A stretch of 64,000 nt of DNA from positions 31,068,770 through 31,132,769 of the forward strand of contig NC_063452.1 in NCBI RefSeq assembly GCF_020379485.1, read 5' to 3'. Under the pieces are notes generated by a model. It saw only the letters and a program-made list of their open reading frames with translations. It had not been told where the DNA came from and did no database searches. Each line of letters opens with the position of its first letter. Within the stretch, counting starts at the first letter, position 1. The position numbers were made by a program, and so were the translations under genes. Source of the stretch: Brassica napus. Lineage: Eukaryota; Streptophyta; Magnoliopsida; Brassicales; Brassicaceae. Below, one piece after another: positions 23,391 to 35,138 of the stretch.

Positions 23391-25913
23391 CTATGGAGAA
23401 TGAGTAGAGGGAGATGCTCCCTCCTCGTCGTCCTCAGGTGGTAACTCTTCAAGGTGCTCATCAGTAAGAGTGCCCATCTCTTCAATGTAGAAGGCTTGCC
23501 CGAACACAGTTGGTTTCTTCATTTTCTCCTTGATGTCAAAGTGGAGAACATGCCCTTTACCCAAATGGAGATCAATCGTGCCCTCTTTCACCTTAACAAT
23601 TGCTCCTGCTGTAGCTAAGAATGGCCTTCCAAGAATCAATGGGTCTTGAGCCTCCTCACCCATCTCAAGCACCACAAAATCTGTAGGTATCTCATACCTT
23701 CCAATCTTCACAGGTAGGTCCTCTAAGATGCCCACAGGGTACTTCACTGAACGATCAGCTAACACCAGAGAGAGTTTACACTTCTTGTACTGAGTGAATC
23801 CAAGCTTCTTTGCAACAGACAAAGGCATCACGCTGACACTAGCTCCCAAATCGCAGAGACATTTCTCAAATACCATAGGTCCAAGAGCACAAGGTAGTGT
23901 GAAGCATCCTGGATCCTCTAACTTCTCTGGAACATCAAGCCTTTGGATGATGGCACTGCACTCATGGGTAAGAATCATCATGCTTTCCATTTCCTTCTTC
24001 TTTGCAGCTACAACATCTTTCAGGAACTTGTTGTATTGAGGAATCAACATGAAAGCATCGATGATGGGCATTGCAACCTGAGCTTCACTCATTTGCTTGT
24101 CAAACAAAGCCTTGTACTTCTCTAGCAGCTGCCTCTTGAATCTACCAGGGAATGGTAGTTTGGGTTCATAGGGAGGAGGAACAAAAGAATTCTCACTTGC
24201 TGGAGCAAGAACTTCACCATCCTTCACTGTTTTCTTCTCTTCCCCAACCTTTCCTTTACCCTTGGCTTCCACAATCTTCTCCAAGATTTCATCATTGATT
24301 TTCTCATCAACAATCACCACTTCATCATCTAAGTTGATGGCCACCTCCTCACCTAGTTTCTCAGCATCCCTGGTGAGGGTTGTAGGAGGTAACTGCTTAC
24401 CACTCCTAAGGGTGATAGCTTTGGCCTCCTTGGGGTTTTGGTCAGATTTTCCAGGTAGAGATCCTTGCTGGCGAGTCTGGTGAGTGTTCATGGAAGCAAA
24501 CTGATTCTCTAAATTCTTGACTGTAGAAGCAAGATGTGAGAACTTGTTGTTGAGCTCATTGTAGCTCCCATCAATCTTGGAATGAAGGTTTTTCAACTCA
24601 TAACCAACATGCTTCTCACTTCTAGTCTGAGACTCCAAGATTTGTTTCAGCAGGGTGTCAGTGCTGCTCTCTTGAGGAGCAGAGGAACCAGATGAGGGGT
24701 TTTGCTGAGGTTGATAGCTGCCTTGCTGGTTGTTTCGAGGCGGATAACCACTCTGTTGGTTGTTGGGATAGGATTTCTGTTGGTAGTTGTTGTACTGAAA
24801 GTTGGGCTCTTTTTTGTACCAGCTACCATTGTTGTTGATGAAACACAGCTCTTCCTGACCTTCCAAACCCTCAACCTCATGGACAACAGGTGGTGTCTCT
24901 TGGCTTGGGTTACCAACAAAGTGCAGCTGCTCTTGTGTGGCTTTATCAGCAAGGAGGATGTCTATCTTATCCTGTAGAGCTTTCAACTCCTTCCTCGTCT
25001 GCTTATCATCTGTTCGACTGCTTCTGTCGTGGTCTCCACTGTAGACTGCATCACTCTTTACCATGTTGTCAACCAGCTCCTCTGCATCTTCCTCAGTTCT
25101 CCCCAAGAAGAACCCATTGCTAGCTGTATCCAGTCTGGCCCTGTACTTAGGAAGAGCACCACGGTAGAATGTGCTCAGCAAGCTCTCCTTAGAGAAACCA
25201 TGGTGTGGGCATTGAGCTTGGTAGCCCTTGAATCTCTCCCAGGCTTCACTGAAGCCTTCCAAGTTCTTCTGTTGGAAACTGGAGATCTCATTTCTCAGCT
25301 TAGCAGTTCTTGAGGATGAGAAGAATTTCTCCAAGAATGCTCTCTTGCACTCATCCCAAGTAGTGATAGAGTCGCTGGGTAGAGACTTCTCCCACTGACG
25401 TGCCTTATCCCCCAAAGAGAAAGGGAATAACTTCAGCTTTAAGGCATCCTCTGACACACCATTGGTTTTTGACAACCCACAGTAGCTGTCGAACCTGTCC
25501 AAGTGATCGAATGGGTCCTCTAAAGCCAAGCCATGATATTTGTTGTTCTCGATCACGTTGAGGAGTCCTGACTTGACCTCAAAGTTGTTGGCTGCCACAG
25601 CCGGTGCTCGGATTCCTAGTCTATGACCATGAATGTTGGGCCGGTCATAAGTACCAATGGGTCGAGCTGCCCGCGGTTGGTGTTCTGCCCCTTGCGGTGG
25701 ATCTGCCATATCAATATCCAATCTCTGCAAGTGGGCTTGTTGTTCTTCTTCTCTTCTAGCTCTAGCACACTCCCTCTCGAAAGCTCTGATGTCTGCTACT
25801 ATTGGAACTAGGTTTGATGGACCCCTGCTCCTCAAGTTCATACACCTGAAAGTGAAAGGTAGGTGAAGAAGAAGAATCAGTAACAAAACAAAATTAAAAT
25901 GACTTAGTCTCAA
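23391..25913 (-). CDS. Intact Gag-Pro polyprotein of the nested Athila-like element
   Basis: An uninterrupted 840-codon frame. The likely start is the Met at residue 25 (MNLRSRGPSN, codon at 25841-25839). The preceding residues are hydrophobic and read through what looks like a 3' splice site (TTTCACTTTCAG), so they may be leader. The Gag core spans about residues 130-290 (LEDPFDHLDRFDSYC, RQWEKSLPSDSITTW, CPHHGF, LLSTFYRGALP). A Gln/Asn-rich stretch follows at about 380-440 and a Lys-rich linker at about 530-590. A retropepsin-like domain lies at about 690-790, with CDLGASVSVMP as active site and DPLILGRPFLATAGA as the second block. The frame ends in an acidic tail. It would form particles and process itself, but pol must come from another element. 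No nonsense or frameshift was seen. Confidence 0.85.
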   Translation of the reverse strand: MRLSHFNFVLLLILLLHLPFTFRCMNLRSRGPSNLVPIVADIRAFERECARARREEEQQAHLQRLDIDMADPPQGAEHQPRAARPIGTYDRPNIHGHRLGIRAPAVAANNFEVKSGLLNVIENNKYHGLALEDPFDHLDRFDSYCGLSKTNGVSEDALKLKLFPFSLGDKARQWEKSLPSDSITTWDECKRAFLEKFFSSSRTAKLRNEISSFQQKNLEGFSEAWERFKGYQAQCPHHGFSKESLLSTFYRGALPKYRARLDTASNGFFLGRTEEDAEELVDNMVKSDAVYSGDHDRSSRTDDKQTRKELKALQDKIDILLADKATQEQLHFVGNPSQETPPVVHEVEGLEGQEELCFINNNGSWYKKEPNFQYNNYQQKSYPNNQQSGYPPRNNQQGSYQPQQNPSSGSSAPQESSTDTLLKQILESQTRSEKHVGYELKNLHSKIDGSYNELNNKFSHLASTVKNLENQFASMNTHQTRQQGSLPGKSDQNPKEAKAITLRSGKQLPPTTLTRDAEKLGEEVAINLDDEVVIVDEKINDEILEKIVEAKGKGKVGEEKKTVKDGEVLAPASENSFVPPPYEPKLPFPGRFKRQLLEKYKALFDKQMSEAQVAMPIIDAFMLIPQYNKFLKDVVAAKKKEMESMMILTHECSAIIQRLDVPEKLEDPGCFTLPCALGPMVFEKCLCDLGASVSVMPLSVAKKLGFTQYKKCKLSLVLADRSVKYPVGILEDLPVKIGRYEIPTDFVVLEMGEEAQDPLILGRPFLATAGAIVKVKEGTIDLHLGKGHVLHFDIKEKMKKPTVFGQAFYIEEMGTLTDEHLEELPPEDDEEGASPSTHSP

Positions 25914-25954
25914 GCAAGTGACTAAATCTCAATGTTTAAATCTACTCAGAATTT

Positions 25955-25967
25955 GGCAACGGCGCCA
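25955..25967 (-). other. Primer binding site, tRNA-Asp type (nested Gag-Pro element)
   Basis: The minus strand reads TGGCGCCGTTGCC, 13 nt complementary to the tRNA-Asp 3' end, three bases inside the 5' LTR. The match is shorter than in the outer element. Confidence 0.75.
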
Positions 25968-25970
25968 ATT

Positions 25971-27389
<1,419 letters not shown>

Positions 27390-28473
27390 CAGCTCTTTGT
27401 CGAGGTCTCCGTCGGGGAGCAGGCCTCTCTTGAAAGCAGAGATAGCAGTGGGGATATTGCATTCGGGGATAGCCACCTTTTCTTGATTGAAGCGGGCTAT
27501 ATAGCCTCTCAGGGGTTCTGCTCGATGTTGGAGGATTTCGTAGAGGATGTCAGAGGTTTTCTCCAGGTCTCTGCTGCTGGCGAATTGTTCCACGAACTTA
27601 TCGCTGAGAACTGCGAAGGAAGCTATGGACCTGGAGGGTAAGTTGATATACCATTGCAGAGCAGGTCCGGTCAGAGTGGAGCCAAAACCTTTGCACATGG
27701 TAGCTTCGCGTGACCCTTTGGGGAGTGCTACAGCGAGCATCGCCTGTCTGTATTGGGCGATGTGGTCGTCCGGATCAGTGGTGCCGTTATACGCCTTGAT
27801 ACTGGGGAAAGAGAACTTCATTGGCATCTCGATCAAGGTGATCTCATCCGTGAAGGGAGTGTCGGCGTAGGAATCGGAGTTGCTCTTCCGTATGGGGGGA
27901 GCTACCCCTGGGAGTCTCTCTACCATGGATTGCATGGCGTCGTGCCTATCGAGGAAGATCTGGAAGGTGAGCGATCATGGGAGACTCCGCTCTCGCTGCT
28001 TTGTCTGATACTTTCATATCAGGCTCGGGTTCCGAATCGATGTCCTCCCCGTCATAGGTCTGAGCGTCCTTAGCCTTTTCTCGCGTAGATGATTCTCCTC
28101 CTGGCGCCGCAGTTGGGAGATTCGTGCCTGCCCCAGAGTTAGGTGTTTCCGGAGGCGGCATGGGGAGAACCTGAGTCCGGAATCGACGCTTCTTGTTGCC
28201 TGCTGCGTTAAGGGCTTGGTTCTCGTCTCGGAGGATAAGATTCTCTGATTCGAGCTGGCTGAGCTTCTTGGCGCTCTGCTCTAGTCGCTTAGAGTGTTCG
28301 TCGAGTTTTTCCTTAAGGATTTGGAACTCCGAGGACAGCTCGGGATTGGTATCTTCCCGAGCTCTATGTAACCCGGTTACTTGACCTTGCAGGTCATCGA
28401 TTTGTCTTTGGAGTTCAGCCTCTCTCTGAGTAGCTTCGGGTAGCTCGTCATGCTCATCCACCGCCATTATCAC
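27390..28473 (-). pseudogene. Gag N-terminal half of the Tat element
   Basis: The first stretch (27946-28473) starts MIMAVDEHDELPE. It has a long heptad-rich region (about residues 15-90, with QIDDLQGQVTGLHRA and SKRLEQSAKKLSQLESEN) that should form a coiled coil, then an acidic linker. A one-base shift near 27940-27950 moves the frame to 27390-27935. That stretch has the Gag core (FSFPSIKAYNGTTDPDDHIA, GPALQWYINLPSRSI, LYEILQHRAEPLRGYIARFN, AFKRGLLPDG). The frame is cut at the CAGCT target site by the nested element and resumes at 20441. Confidence 0.75.
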
Positions 28474-28509
28474 GTAGTTTAGATTACTCTTCTCCTTCTA
28501 GCGGCAAAC

Positions 28510-29014
28510 TGTTAGGGGATTTTTGTGTAGGATCTTTGTGAGTACTACGGAATGATGGACAAAGCTAGTTATTTGTATAGATTTTGTGAGTATTAGAGAG
28601 GAATAGACTTGAAGAGATGTTTTATTAGATATAACAAGTTGGAAATACAATGATTGGTGTATAAACCCTAGTTCTAGCCGCCTAGCTATAATCGCTAAGT
28701 CTTGAAGTGTCGATCCCTTGCTTTAGGGTTTGGATTCCCTTTATATAGTCTTCCTAAGGCGGGCCTTAGTCGGTTGGAGTAGATTAAACTCTTCCATATT
28801 CGGAAATATGGAAGGTTCTCCTTATCGGAAGTTTTCCATTTCCCGGAGGAAGGGGGCGATTTTGGGACCGGACCCGGAAAACTCCACAGCGGGGAACCGG
28901 GGTTCCTTCTCAGCGGGGATCCTGGGAACCGGGGTTCCTTTCAGCGGGGATCCAGAGGCCGGTGTCCTGCCTTGGGTCTGGAAGAATTCAATACCTGAGT
29001 ATTTTTCCCCAACA
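28510..29014 (-). repeat. 5' LTR of the Tat element
   Basis: This 505-bp LTR pairs with 11013-11517. On the minus strand the bases just inside it read GTTTGCCGCTAGAAGGAG. That is where the primer site should be, but I cannot match it to a specific tRNA; it may be mutated. Confidence 0.85.
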
Positions 29015-29236
29015 TGAACATCAATCGATTATTCCTCTTCAATAACGACGATGGTCGAGCTCGATGGTCATCTCGGGTGCTTGCTCCAAATATCTCTAAA
29101 ATGCTCCAAAATCATCACTTATCTCCAAATCACTTCTGATCCTATAAATACTCTAAATAGACTCTATAATATAATAATTAATATTTAAAACACTTATAAA
29201 CCATGGGTAAAAAAGGGTCAAATCCATGGTCTATCA
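29015..29236 (-). repeat. 5' LTR of the outer element, second segment
   Basis: It starts with the second copy of the TGAAC target site and completes the LTR interrupted at 11012. It ends TATCA just before the GTTAT duplication of the outer element. Confidence 0.85.
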
Positions 29237-29327
29237 GTTATTGTCGCGCTTTGCGTTCCTTGAACCCAAGACCTCACCATTTAACAAAACTTTCATAGGA
29301 CGAGTTGTCACCATATGATCTGCAAAT

Positions 29328-30122
29328 TGTAACATCCCGAGTTGTGGGAAAGGCTTAAGAGAATTGATTTGACTACCTATGTAACAAAAGTTGACTTACC
29401 TTTTTCGTCTCACATCCATTTAGAACTCCAGAGTTAAGGTGTTTGAGCTGGATTAGTGGAAGGATGGGTGACCTATCGGAAATTTATCCGCGATACCGTG
29501 TGAGTGAGGCCAAAGCATGGAGAAAGGTCATGTGGTGATTGGAGGGTCAGTAAACAATGATTTCGAGCCTTTGGTAAAATTAATGAACCGACCGTTAGAA
29601 CGGGATGGGCCCCACGGGCCGAGAAAGTAGGCGTGGGTGGCCTATTAGCGTGGGCGGTCGGGACGTTACAAGTGGTATCAGAGCGAGGTTAGCCATCTCG
29701 GTTCTGATCCGAGAGGCGTCTTGAGACATGTCGTGGAGCGCAACGAGGACGTTGCGTTCTTTGAGAAGGGATGAATTGTAAGATCCCGAGTTGTGATATA
29801 TGGAAAGGATTAAAATAATTAATTTGACTACCTATGTCACCAAAGTTAACTTACCTTTTCCGTCTCACATCCATTTAGAACTCTAGAGTTAAGCGTACTT
29901 GAGCTAGATTAGTGGAATGATGGGTGACCTATCGAGAAGTGATTCGCGATACCGTATGAAGGAGGCCAAAGCACGGGAAAAGGTCATGTGGTGATTACAA
30001 GGTTAGTAAACAATGATTTTGAGCCTTTGGTAAAATAAACGAACCGACCGTTGGAACAGGACGGAACCCACGGACCGAAAGGTCGTGGGTGGCCCATTAG
30101 CGTGGGCGGTCGGGCCGCTACA
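29328..30122 (+). mobile_element. TRIM (miniature LTR retrotransposon), about 795 bp
   Basis: Two direct repeats, 29328-29670 and 29777-30122, each start TGTAA(C/G)ATCCCGAG and end near TTACA/CTACA. The 106-bp spacer begins AG followed by TGGTATCAGAGC (29673-29684), the initiator-Met tRNA primer site. It ends in a purine-rich GAGAAGGGATGAA before the second repeat. There is no ORF. CAAAT occurs directly before the first repeat and at 30121-30125, overlapping the last two bases of the second, so the duplication is nearly but not cleanly preserved. Size and structure fit TRIM elements known in Brassicaceae. Confidence 0.8.
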
Positions 30123-31600
30123 AATTATTTGTTAGGAGTATACCTGATAAACTTTGGAGTACTCTGGTTTATGATGAGAATGATCTATCTACCAAGTGAA
30201 TCACATAACTGAAAAAGAATGGAAGACACTGTGATGGAGTATGGTGAGGAATTTGTGAGGATTTTTTGGCGTTCAAATATATTTATATGTGTGAACAAGA
30301 TTTAGTGTGGTTTGCTATAAATAGATGATGTATTTTAACGTTCAATCGACAAATGCAAACAAACCTACTTCTTTGTTTTTACTTCACCCACTTCTTTTTA
30401 TTCTTATGTTTCCTAATTGGTCTTCCTTGTTAGGTACGTAATATCAGTTTGAAATATGTTGTTTTTCCTTAATTTTAACGGTATTTCTTATTTATTTTGT
30501 ACTACCTCTCACACCGAATACACTTTTCTGAAAACCACATAAGCTTTCACATATACCATGGAGATGATGTCTTTTTCTCTTTAAGTTGTAAAAATATTTA
30601 TGTATCGGCCAAAATTCAAAATCCCTGCAAATTATTTAGTCTTTGGCCCGCTCTCTTCTCTGTCTTTTTTTTCTCCTTCGTTACTTTGGTCTTGAGTTCT
30701 AAATAAGGTTTTCAAGTTTTACCTCAATAATTATGGTACCGTTACCTAAATCACTTTTCTGAATGGAGTTTGAGAAAAAGAAACCAAAACATATTTAATG
30801 ATTTTTTTTTCATATTCTTGGTTGGATAAGAGAAGAGGAAAACTTAAAAATTGGGCAAACTTTAAGTTGCTAATTAGAAAATAGGATCATACCAAATTTT
30901 AATTTGGAAATAGTGTCACTTTGATTTTTAACCAACTGAAAAATCTCATATGTCCGTGGTAAAAAACTCATAATAACAGTTATGCCATTATCTTATTCAA
31001 TTACCATATTTCCAAAACAAATAAAAATGATCCATTGGTTCAATCAATCAAAACCACTGCCGTATCTCCATCGTCGTAGATCGCTTCCATCTCTTCTCCT
31101 GTGAGCTCACTTCTCGTTCACTAAACCCTATATATACTTTACCATGTACTAAACCAAACACTAAACACTATATCAACCTTAAGTCTTAACGACTATGTCA
31201 ACTCTTTGGTCTCTTAACGACTATGATTAGTCTCTTAACGACTAAACCAAACACTAAACCCTATATATACTTTACCATGTACCTCAAAACGTTGGTTCAG
31301 TACAAAACCACCGTTGAATTATCTCTCCCTTAAGTTTATAAAGATAGGGCTATATTAGTGTTTAAGTATAGAGTATAAGGTATGTAGTATAGTTTTAGAG
31401 TATAGGATATAAGATTTAGTGTTTGATTAATATTTTTGAGTTCAGGATTTAGAGTTTAAGTTTTCATGACTAAGATTTAGAGTTTATGGTTCTGGTTTGA
31501 TGAGTAGACTATGGTGTAGGCAGTGGCATTTTCAGAAATAGTTTGAATCGGTATCAAAAATTAATATTATAATATTATATTATATAAAATATAAAATATT
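30123..31600. other. AT-rich intergenic sequence with a 27-bp direct repeat
   Basis: No gene is supported. A 27-bp direct repeat containing CCCTATATATACTTTACCAT lies at about 31125-31151 and again at about 31256-31282. The rest is AT-rich sequence with TTTAGGGTTTAGAGTT-like words, probably relics of MITE-type elements whose ends I could not define. Confidence 0.4.
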
Positions 31601-31659
31601 TTTAAAAAGTTGCAGAAAAGTAGAAAAAAATGTAAGAAAATTTAAATAAGATGGGACGC

Positions 31660-32063
31660 CACAATTATGGTTGGGCAAAAAATTCGAATATGAAAAACCG
31701 AACCAAATTCGATAAAAAAAATAGAACTGAAATATCTAAACAAAACTCAAAACACCAAAACTGCTTAAAATATCTATTGATTATCTATCCAAATATTCAA
31801 GCCAGACCAATTTATATGTTATGTTTAGATATTTTGACATATGTTATTAAATTATATGTAATATATTATTTAGATTTTGAAAAATTTAAAGTATATGATG
31901 AATTTTAAAATTTTAAGAATAGTTTAAACGGATTATCCGAACCTGAACCGAACCAAACCTGGGCCAAAATTTATAAATATTTGAATGGAGATAAAATCTT
32001 TAACCCCCAAAATCCAAATAGAGTCGAAATGAACCCGAATAGGTACCCGAACACTCACCCCTG
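31660..32063. mobile_element. Degenerate hAT-like element (possible)
   Basis: The right end read inward is CAGGGGTGAGTGTTCGGG, a common plant hAT terminus. The left side has GGTTGGGCAAAAAATTCG, which would be its decayed partner. Between them are CCGAACC/ACCCGAA words as in the element at 19209-20036. I could not find a matching 8-bp duplication, so the left boundary is uncertain. Confidence 0.35.
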
Positions 32064-33043
32064 CAAAAAACATTAAGTAAAGAAAAGGACAGTCAAAAGG
32101 TCAAATAGAGTCTCGAAAGGGGATCAGAAACTGGGTTAAGCCATTTCAGCTAACAGAACAAGTATAATTTCTCCAGAATAAATCTTTAGATATAAATTTA
32201 ACCAATATCATATGGAGAGCTTAACATATTAAGGTACTTTACGGATTGAAGTTTGTACAACAGAGTACTTTTCACTTTAGGTGTATTTTACACCCATGTG
32301 ATGATGTGTTTTTTGACTCAAAATACCCTCAGTACTAACCATTTAAAAATGTACTGCTTTATGGTGCAACTAAATATTTGGTGTTTTAGTTGTAATAAAT
32401 GGTTGACTTGCGACCAGATTGGTGTTTATCTCGTTAGGGTCAGAGCTATTTGTGGTCAGAGATTTTGCGGTTGAAGACGTTGTGCAGACCAGATAACCTG
32501 CTAGTGTTTATGTGGTTGGGTCAATTCTGAGTGGTTAGGTCTGCGTGAGAAGTAGAAAAGGGAGGATCATTGGTCGTGTGGTAGTGTTGTTAGAGGTTAT
32601 GTGGTCAGGAGATTGACGGTGAGTTGGAAGGTGAGGGTCAATGTCCATGTGGCTAGTGTCTCTGTGGATAGTAGGTAGATTCTACACATTGAGTTTAAGT
32701 GGTTAGGGTCTACACATTGAGACTCGTTCTTATATCAAAATAATGTAAACACTATCATATACACATTACTTATTAAGAATCATTCTTACAGAGAAACGCT
32801 CTAAACACCATTGTATCCACTACATTCTGAGAATCATTCTTCAAAACACTATAAACACCAACAAAACTCAAAACCTTGGAAAGATAAACACACCGTCAAT
32901 CTATGAATACAATACACAACAAATCAGAACAGAGAACAAGAAGGGCATGAGACCGCAGAATCCATAATCAAGTACAAATTAAAGACAAGACCGATCAACA
33001 AAATTAGAGAAATTGGGTTGATGATAAGTGCTAAAGTGATTAC

Positions 33044-33290
33044 CTTTAACATGATCGATAGCATTACAATCCAAACCACTTTCACTACCCGAAACTATAT
33101 CCTTCTTAGCTTCATCGCGTCTCTTCAAAGTGAAGGGTTTGCCAGATACACATAATCGGCGGTGATGTCTCCTGTTTCAGATTTCGGGGATGAATCCTCC
33201 TTCTCTACTGAACAAAACTTTATCTCTAGAGTTTAGTACGAGGTTTATGTCATCTTCGCCTTTGATTTCCATTGTAATTTCCTCGACTTT
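33044..33290 (-). pseudogene. Gene-like coding fragment next to the Reina insertion
   Basis: Minus-strand translation gives MEIKGEDDINLVLNSRDKV from 33272, open for 31 codons to a stop near 33177. In another frame it gives SGKPFTLKRRDEAKKD and SGLDCNAIDHVK, ending at a plausible splice donor AAAG|GTAATC at 33044/33043. The composition is protein-like and unlike the surrounding AT-rich DNA. I do not recognise the protein. It could be a decayed host exon or a fragment captured by a transposon. The Reina element lies 66 bp upstream on the same strand and would separate it from a 5' part at 38643-38900. Confidence 0.3.
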
Positions 33291-33355
33291 CAGCATGGAA
33301 CAAAGGGTCAGTGAAACAGAACCCTAAACGCCGACTCATCTGGAGATTCTTCTTC

Positions 33356-33716
33356 TGAGATAGGAAACCTGGATAGATAGATCCCAAACTAGAAACCCTA
33401 CTATGGATTCGAAGAACGGTTAAACAAAGACTTAGGAGGTGATCATGAAGTAGAAGGATCAACCCGAAAGACTGAGTTTGAATGCAAAGCTCTTGTAAGA
33501 ACTTAAGTTGCTTGAGAAGGAAGTAATAGGTTTAAGAAAGCATTTATTGATTGTATGAATAAAACATTGCTCTAAGGCTGCATATATATAGAAAACCTAG
33601 AGGAGGTTTAACTACTAGGAAAATGGAAAATAGAAGATAAAGCCAAGTATTAAAAGGAAAACTAGAAATAAGGAAATCAGATAATGAAGAACCGACATTG
33701 TGACTTTCCTGTCACA
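33356..33716 (-). repeat. 3' LTR of the Reina element
   Basis: This 361-bp LTR is paired with 38283-38642. A purine run (GAAGGAGGGAG on the minus strand, about 33720-33730) is the likely polypurine tract. Confidence 0.9.
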
Positions 33717-33745
33717 ATACTCCCTCCTTCAGAACATTCTTGGCC

Positions 33746-33871
33746 TCAAGGATGGAAGCCTGGATACTTGGCAATGAAGTCTTGATAGAACTCCCAAGTA
33801 GCTTGTTGAGGTGTAAATCCTTTCCATTGAACCAATACTTTCGTGACAACTTTGTTATGCCTGTTAACCAT
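33746..33871 (-). pseudogene. Chromodomain of the Reina integrase, out of frame
   Basis: Minus-strand translation from 33871 gives MVNRHNKVVTKVLVQWKG followed by TWEFYQDFIAKYPGF and a TGA. VLVQWKG with a downstream ATWE is the chromodomain signature of chromovirus integrases, which helps direct integration by binding chromatin. The frame upstream ends at IREENG with a stop at 33864, so a one- or two-base loss in the A run at about 33871-33877 separates this domain from integrase. The domain is too short to appear as a long ORF. Confidence 0.7.
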
Positions 33872-35033
33872 TTTCTTCTCTAATCAATTCAGGTTCCTTG
33901 CTAGTACCAACATCATTGAGATATTGAGGAAGCGTTGGAGCTGAAGCAGGAGGATTAGGGCAAATCTTGAGTTGACTGACATGAAAGACATTATGGATAG
34001 AAGTTGTTGGAGGAAGCTCTAGCTTGTACGCACGAGAACCAACCCGATCGAGCACCAAGAAAGGACCATAGTACCGAGGTGAAAGCTTATGGGGAATATT
34101 TCGACCCTTCAAAGAATGTTGACGATAAGGCTGCAATTTTAAATAAACATAGTCACCTATCTTGAATTCTCGGACAGAACGACGAGCACCTGCGTATTGC
34201 TTCATCCTATTTTGTGCTCGTAAGAGATGGAACTTCATGAGATCAATAACAGCTTCACGTTTCTGAAGTGTTCTGTCGACAGAAGGAGATGAACTCTCGC
34301 CTGGAAGGTACGACATGTGAACTGGTGGTGGCTGTCCGTAAACGATCTCGTAAGGTGTACTGCATATAGCTGAGTGAAACGTGGTGTTGTATCACCATTC
34401 GGCCAAAGGAAGCCACGAACTCCAAGAATGTGGTGAATCGGACGTCATACAACGTAGATAGGTCATGGGAGTTTTGTTTGTAACCTCTGTCTGTCCGTCG
34501 GTTTGTGGATGGTAAGCAGTTGAGAAATTGAGGTCAACGCCATGTACGCGAAATAATTCTCTCCAGACTTCGCTTAGAAATGTTGGATCTCTGTCACTTG
34601 TAATATCTTTTGGCATACCGTGGAGACGAAAAACTTGATCCAAGTAAAGCTTAGCAACGTCCATGGCTGTATAAAGATGTGATAAAGCCAGGAAGTGAGC
34701 ATTCTTACTAAGCCTATCAATAATGACCAAGATACAGTGCTTTCCAGAAGAGGGAGGCCATCCTTCAATGAAGTCAAGACTCACTGACTCCCATACACCA
34801 GCTGGGACCGGTAGTGGTTGCAGTAAACCCGGTTTCGCCGCGAGATCATATTTGTTTCTTTGGCAGACCGAACAATTGCGGACATTGTTTTGTGTTTCCA
34901 AGCTCATCTTAGGCCAGAAAAACAGAGATTTAATGCGTTGCAGGGTAGAGTCCCTTCCTGAATGACCACCAACGGCTGAATCGTGTAACCATTGAAAGAT
35001 GTGGACCTTTATTGCTGGATCGTTACCGACCAC
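33864..35033 (-). pseudogene. Integrase of the Reina element, frameshifted
   Basis: The stretch 34392-35033 has the HHCC zinc-binding region (HDSAVGGHSG, CSVCQRNKYD). The catalytic acids are in SLDFIEGWPP, ITSDRDPTFLS and HPQTDGQTEVTNK. It runs into a stop after WLPLAEW. The frame then shifts to 33864-34316, which holds FKIGDYVYLKLQPYRQ, LSPRYYGPF and TSIHNVFHVSQLK, the standard C-terminal part of gypsy integrases. The function would be cDNA insertion; the breaks make this copy inactive. Confidence 0.8.
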
Positions 35034-35138
35034 AAGTTTGCCTTTTCTTCTCAGCTCGCCATTAGTGAATGAATAGGCTGAGTGTTTGGTTGGTTCTGTT
35101 TGTAGCTATTGAATGATTTGGTGAAGATTTGGATCAGA

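Noticed and set aside
24262..25866. Several plus-strand ORFs of 62-94 codons
   Set aside because: They are opposite-strand shadows of the intact Gag-Pro ORF.
28500..28530. Primer site of the Tat element as a known tRNA match
   Set aside because: The sequence GTTTGCCGCTAGAAGGAG does not match any tRNA 3' end I can name, so no tRNA was assigned.
31651..31908. 85-codon plus ORF
   Set aside because: It lies in the possible hAT-like element with low-complexity AT-rich composition and no motif.
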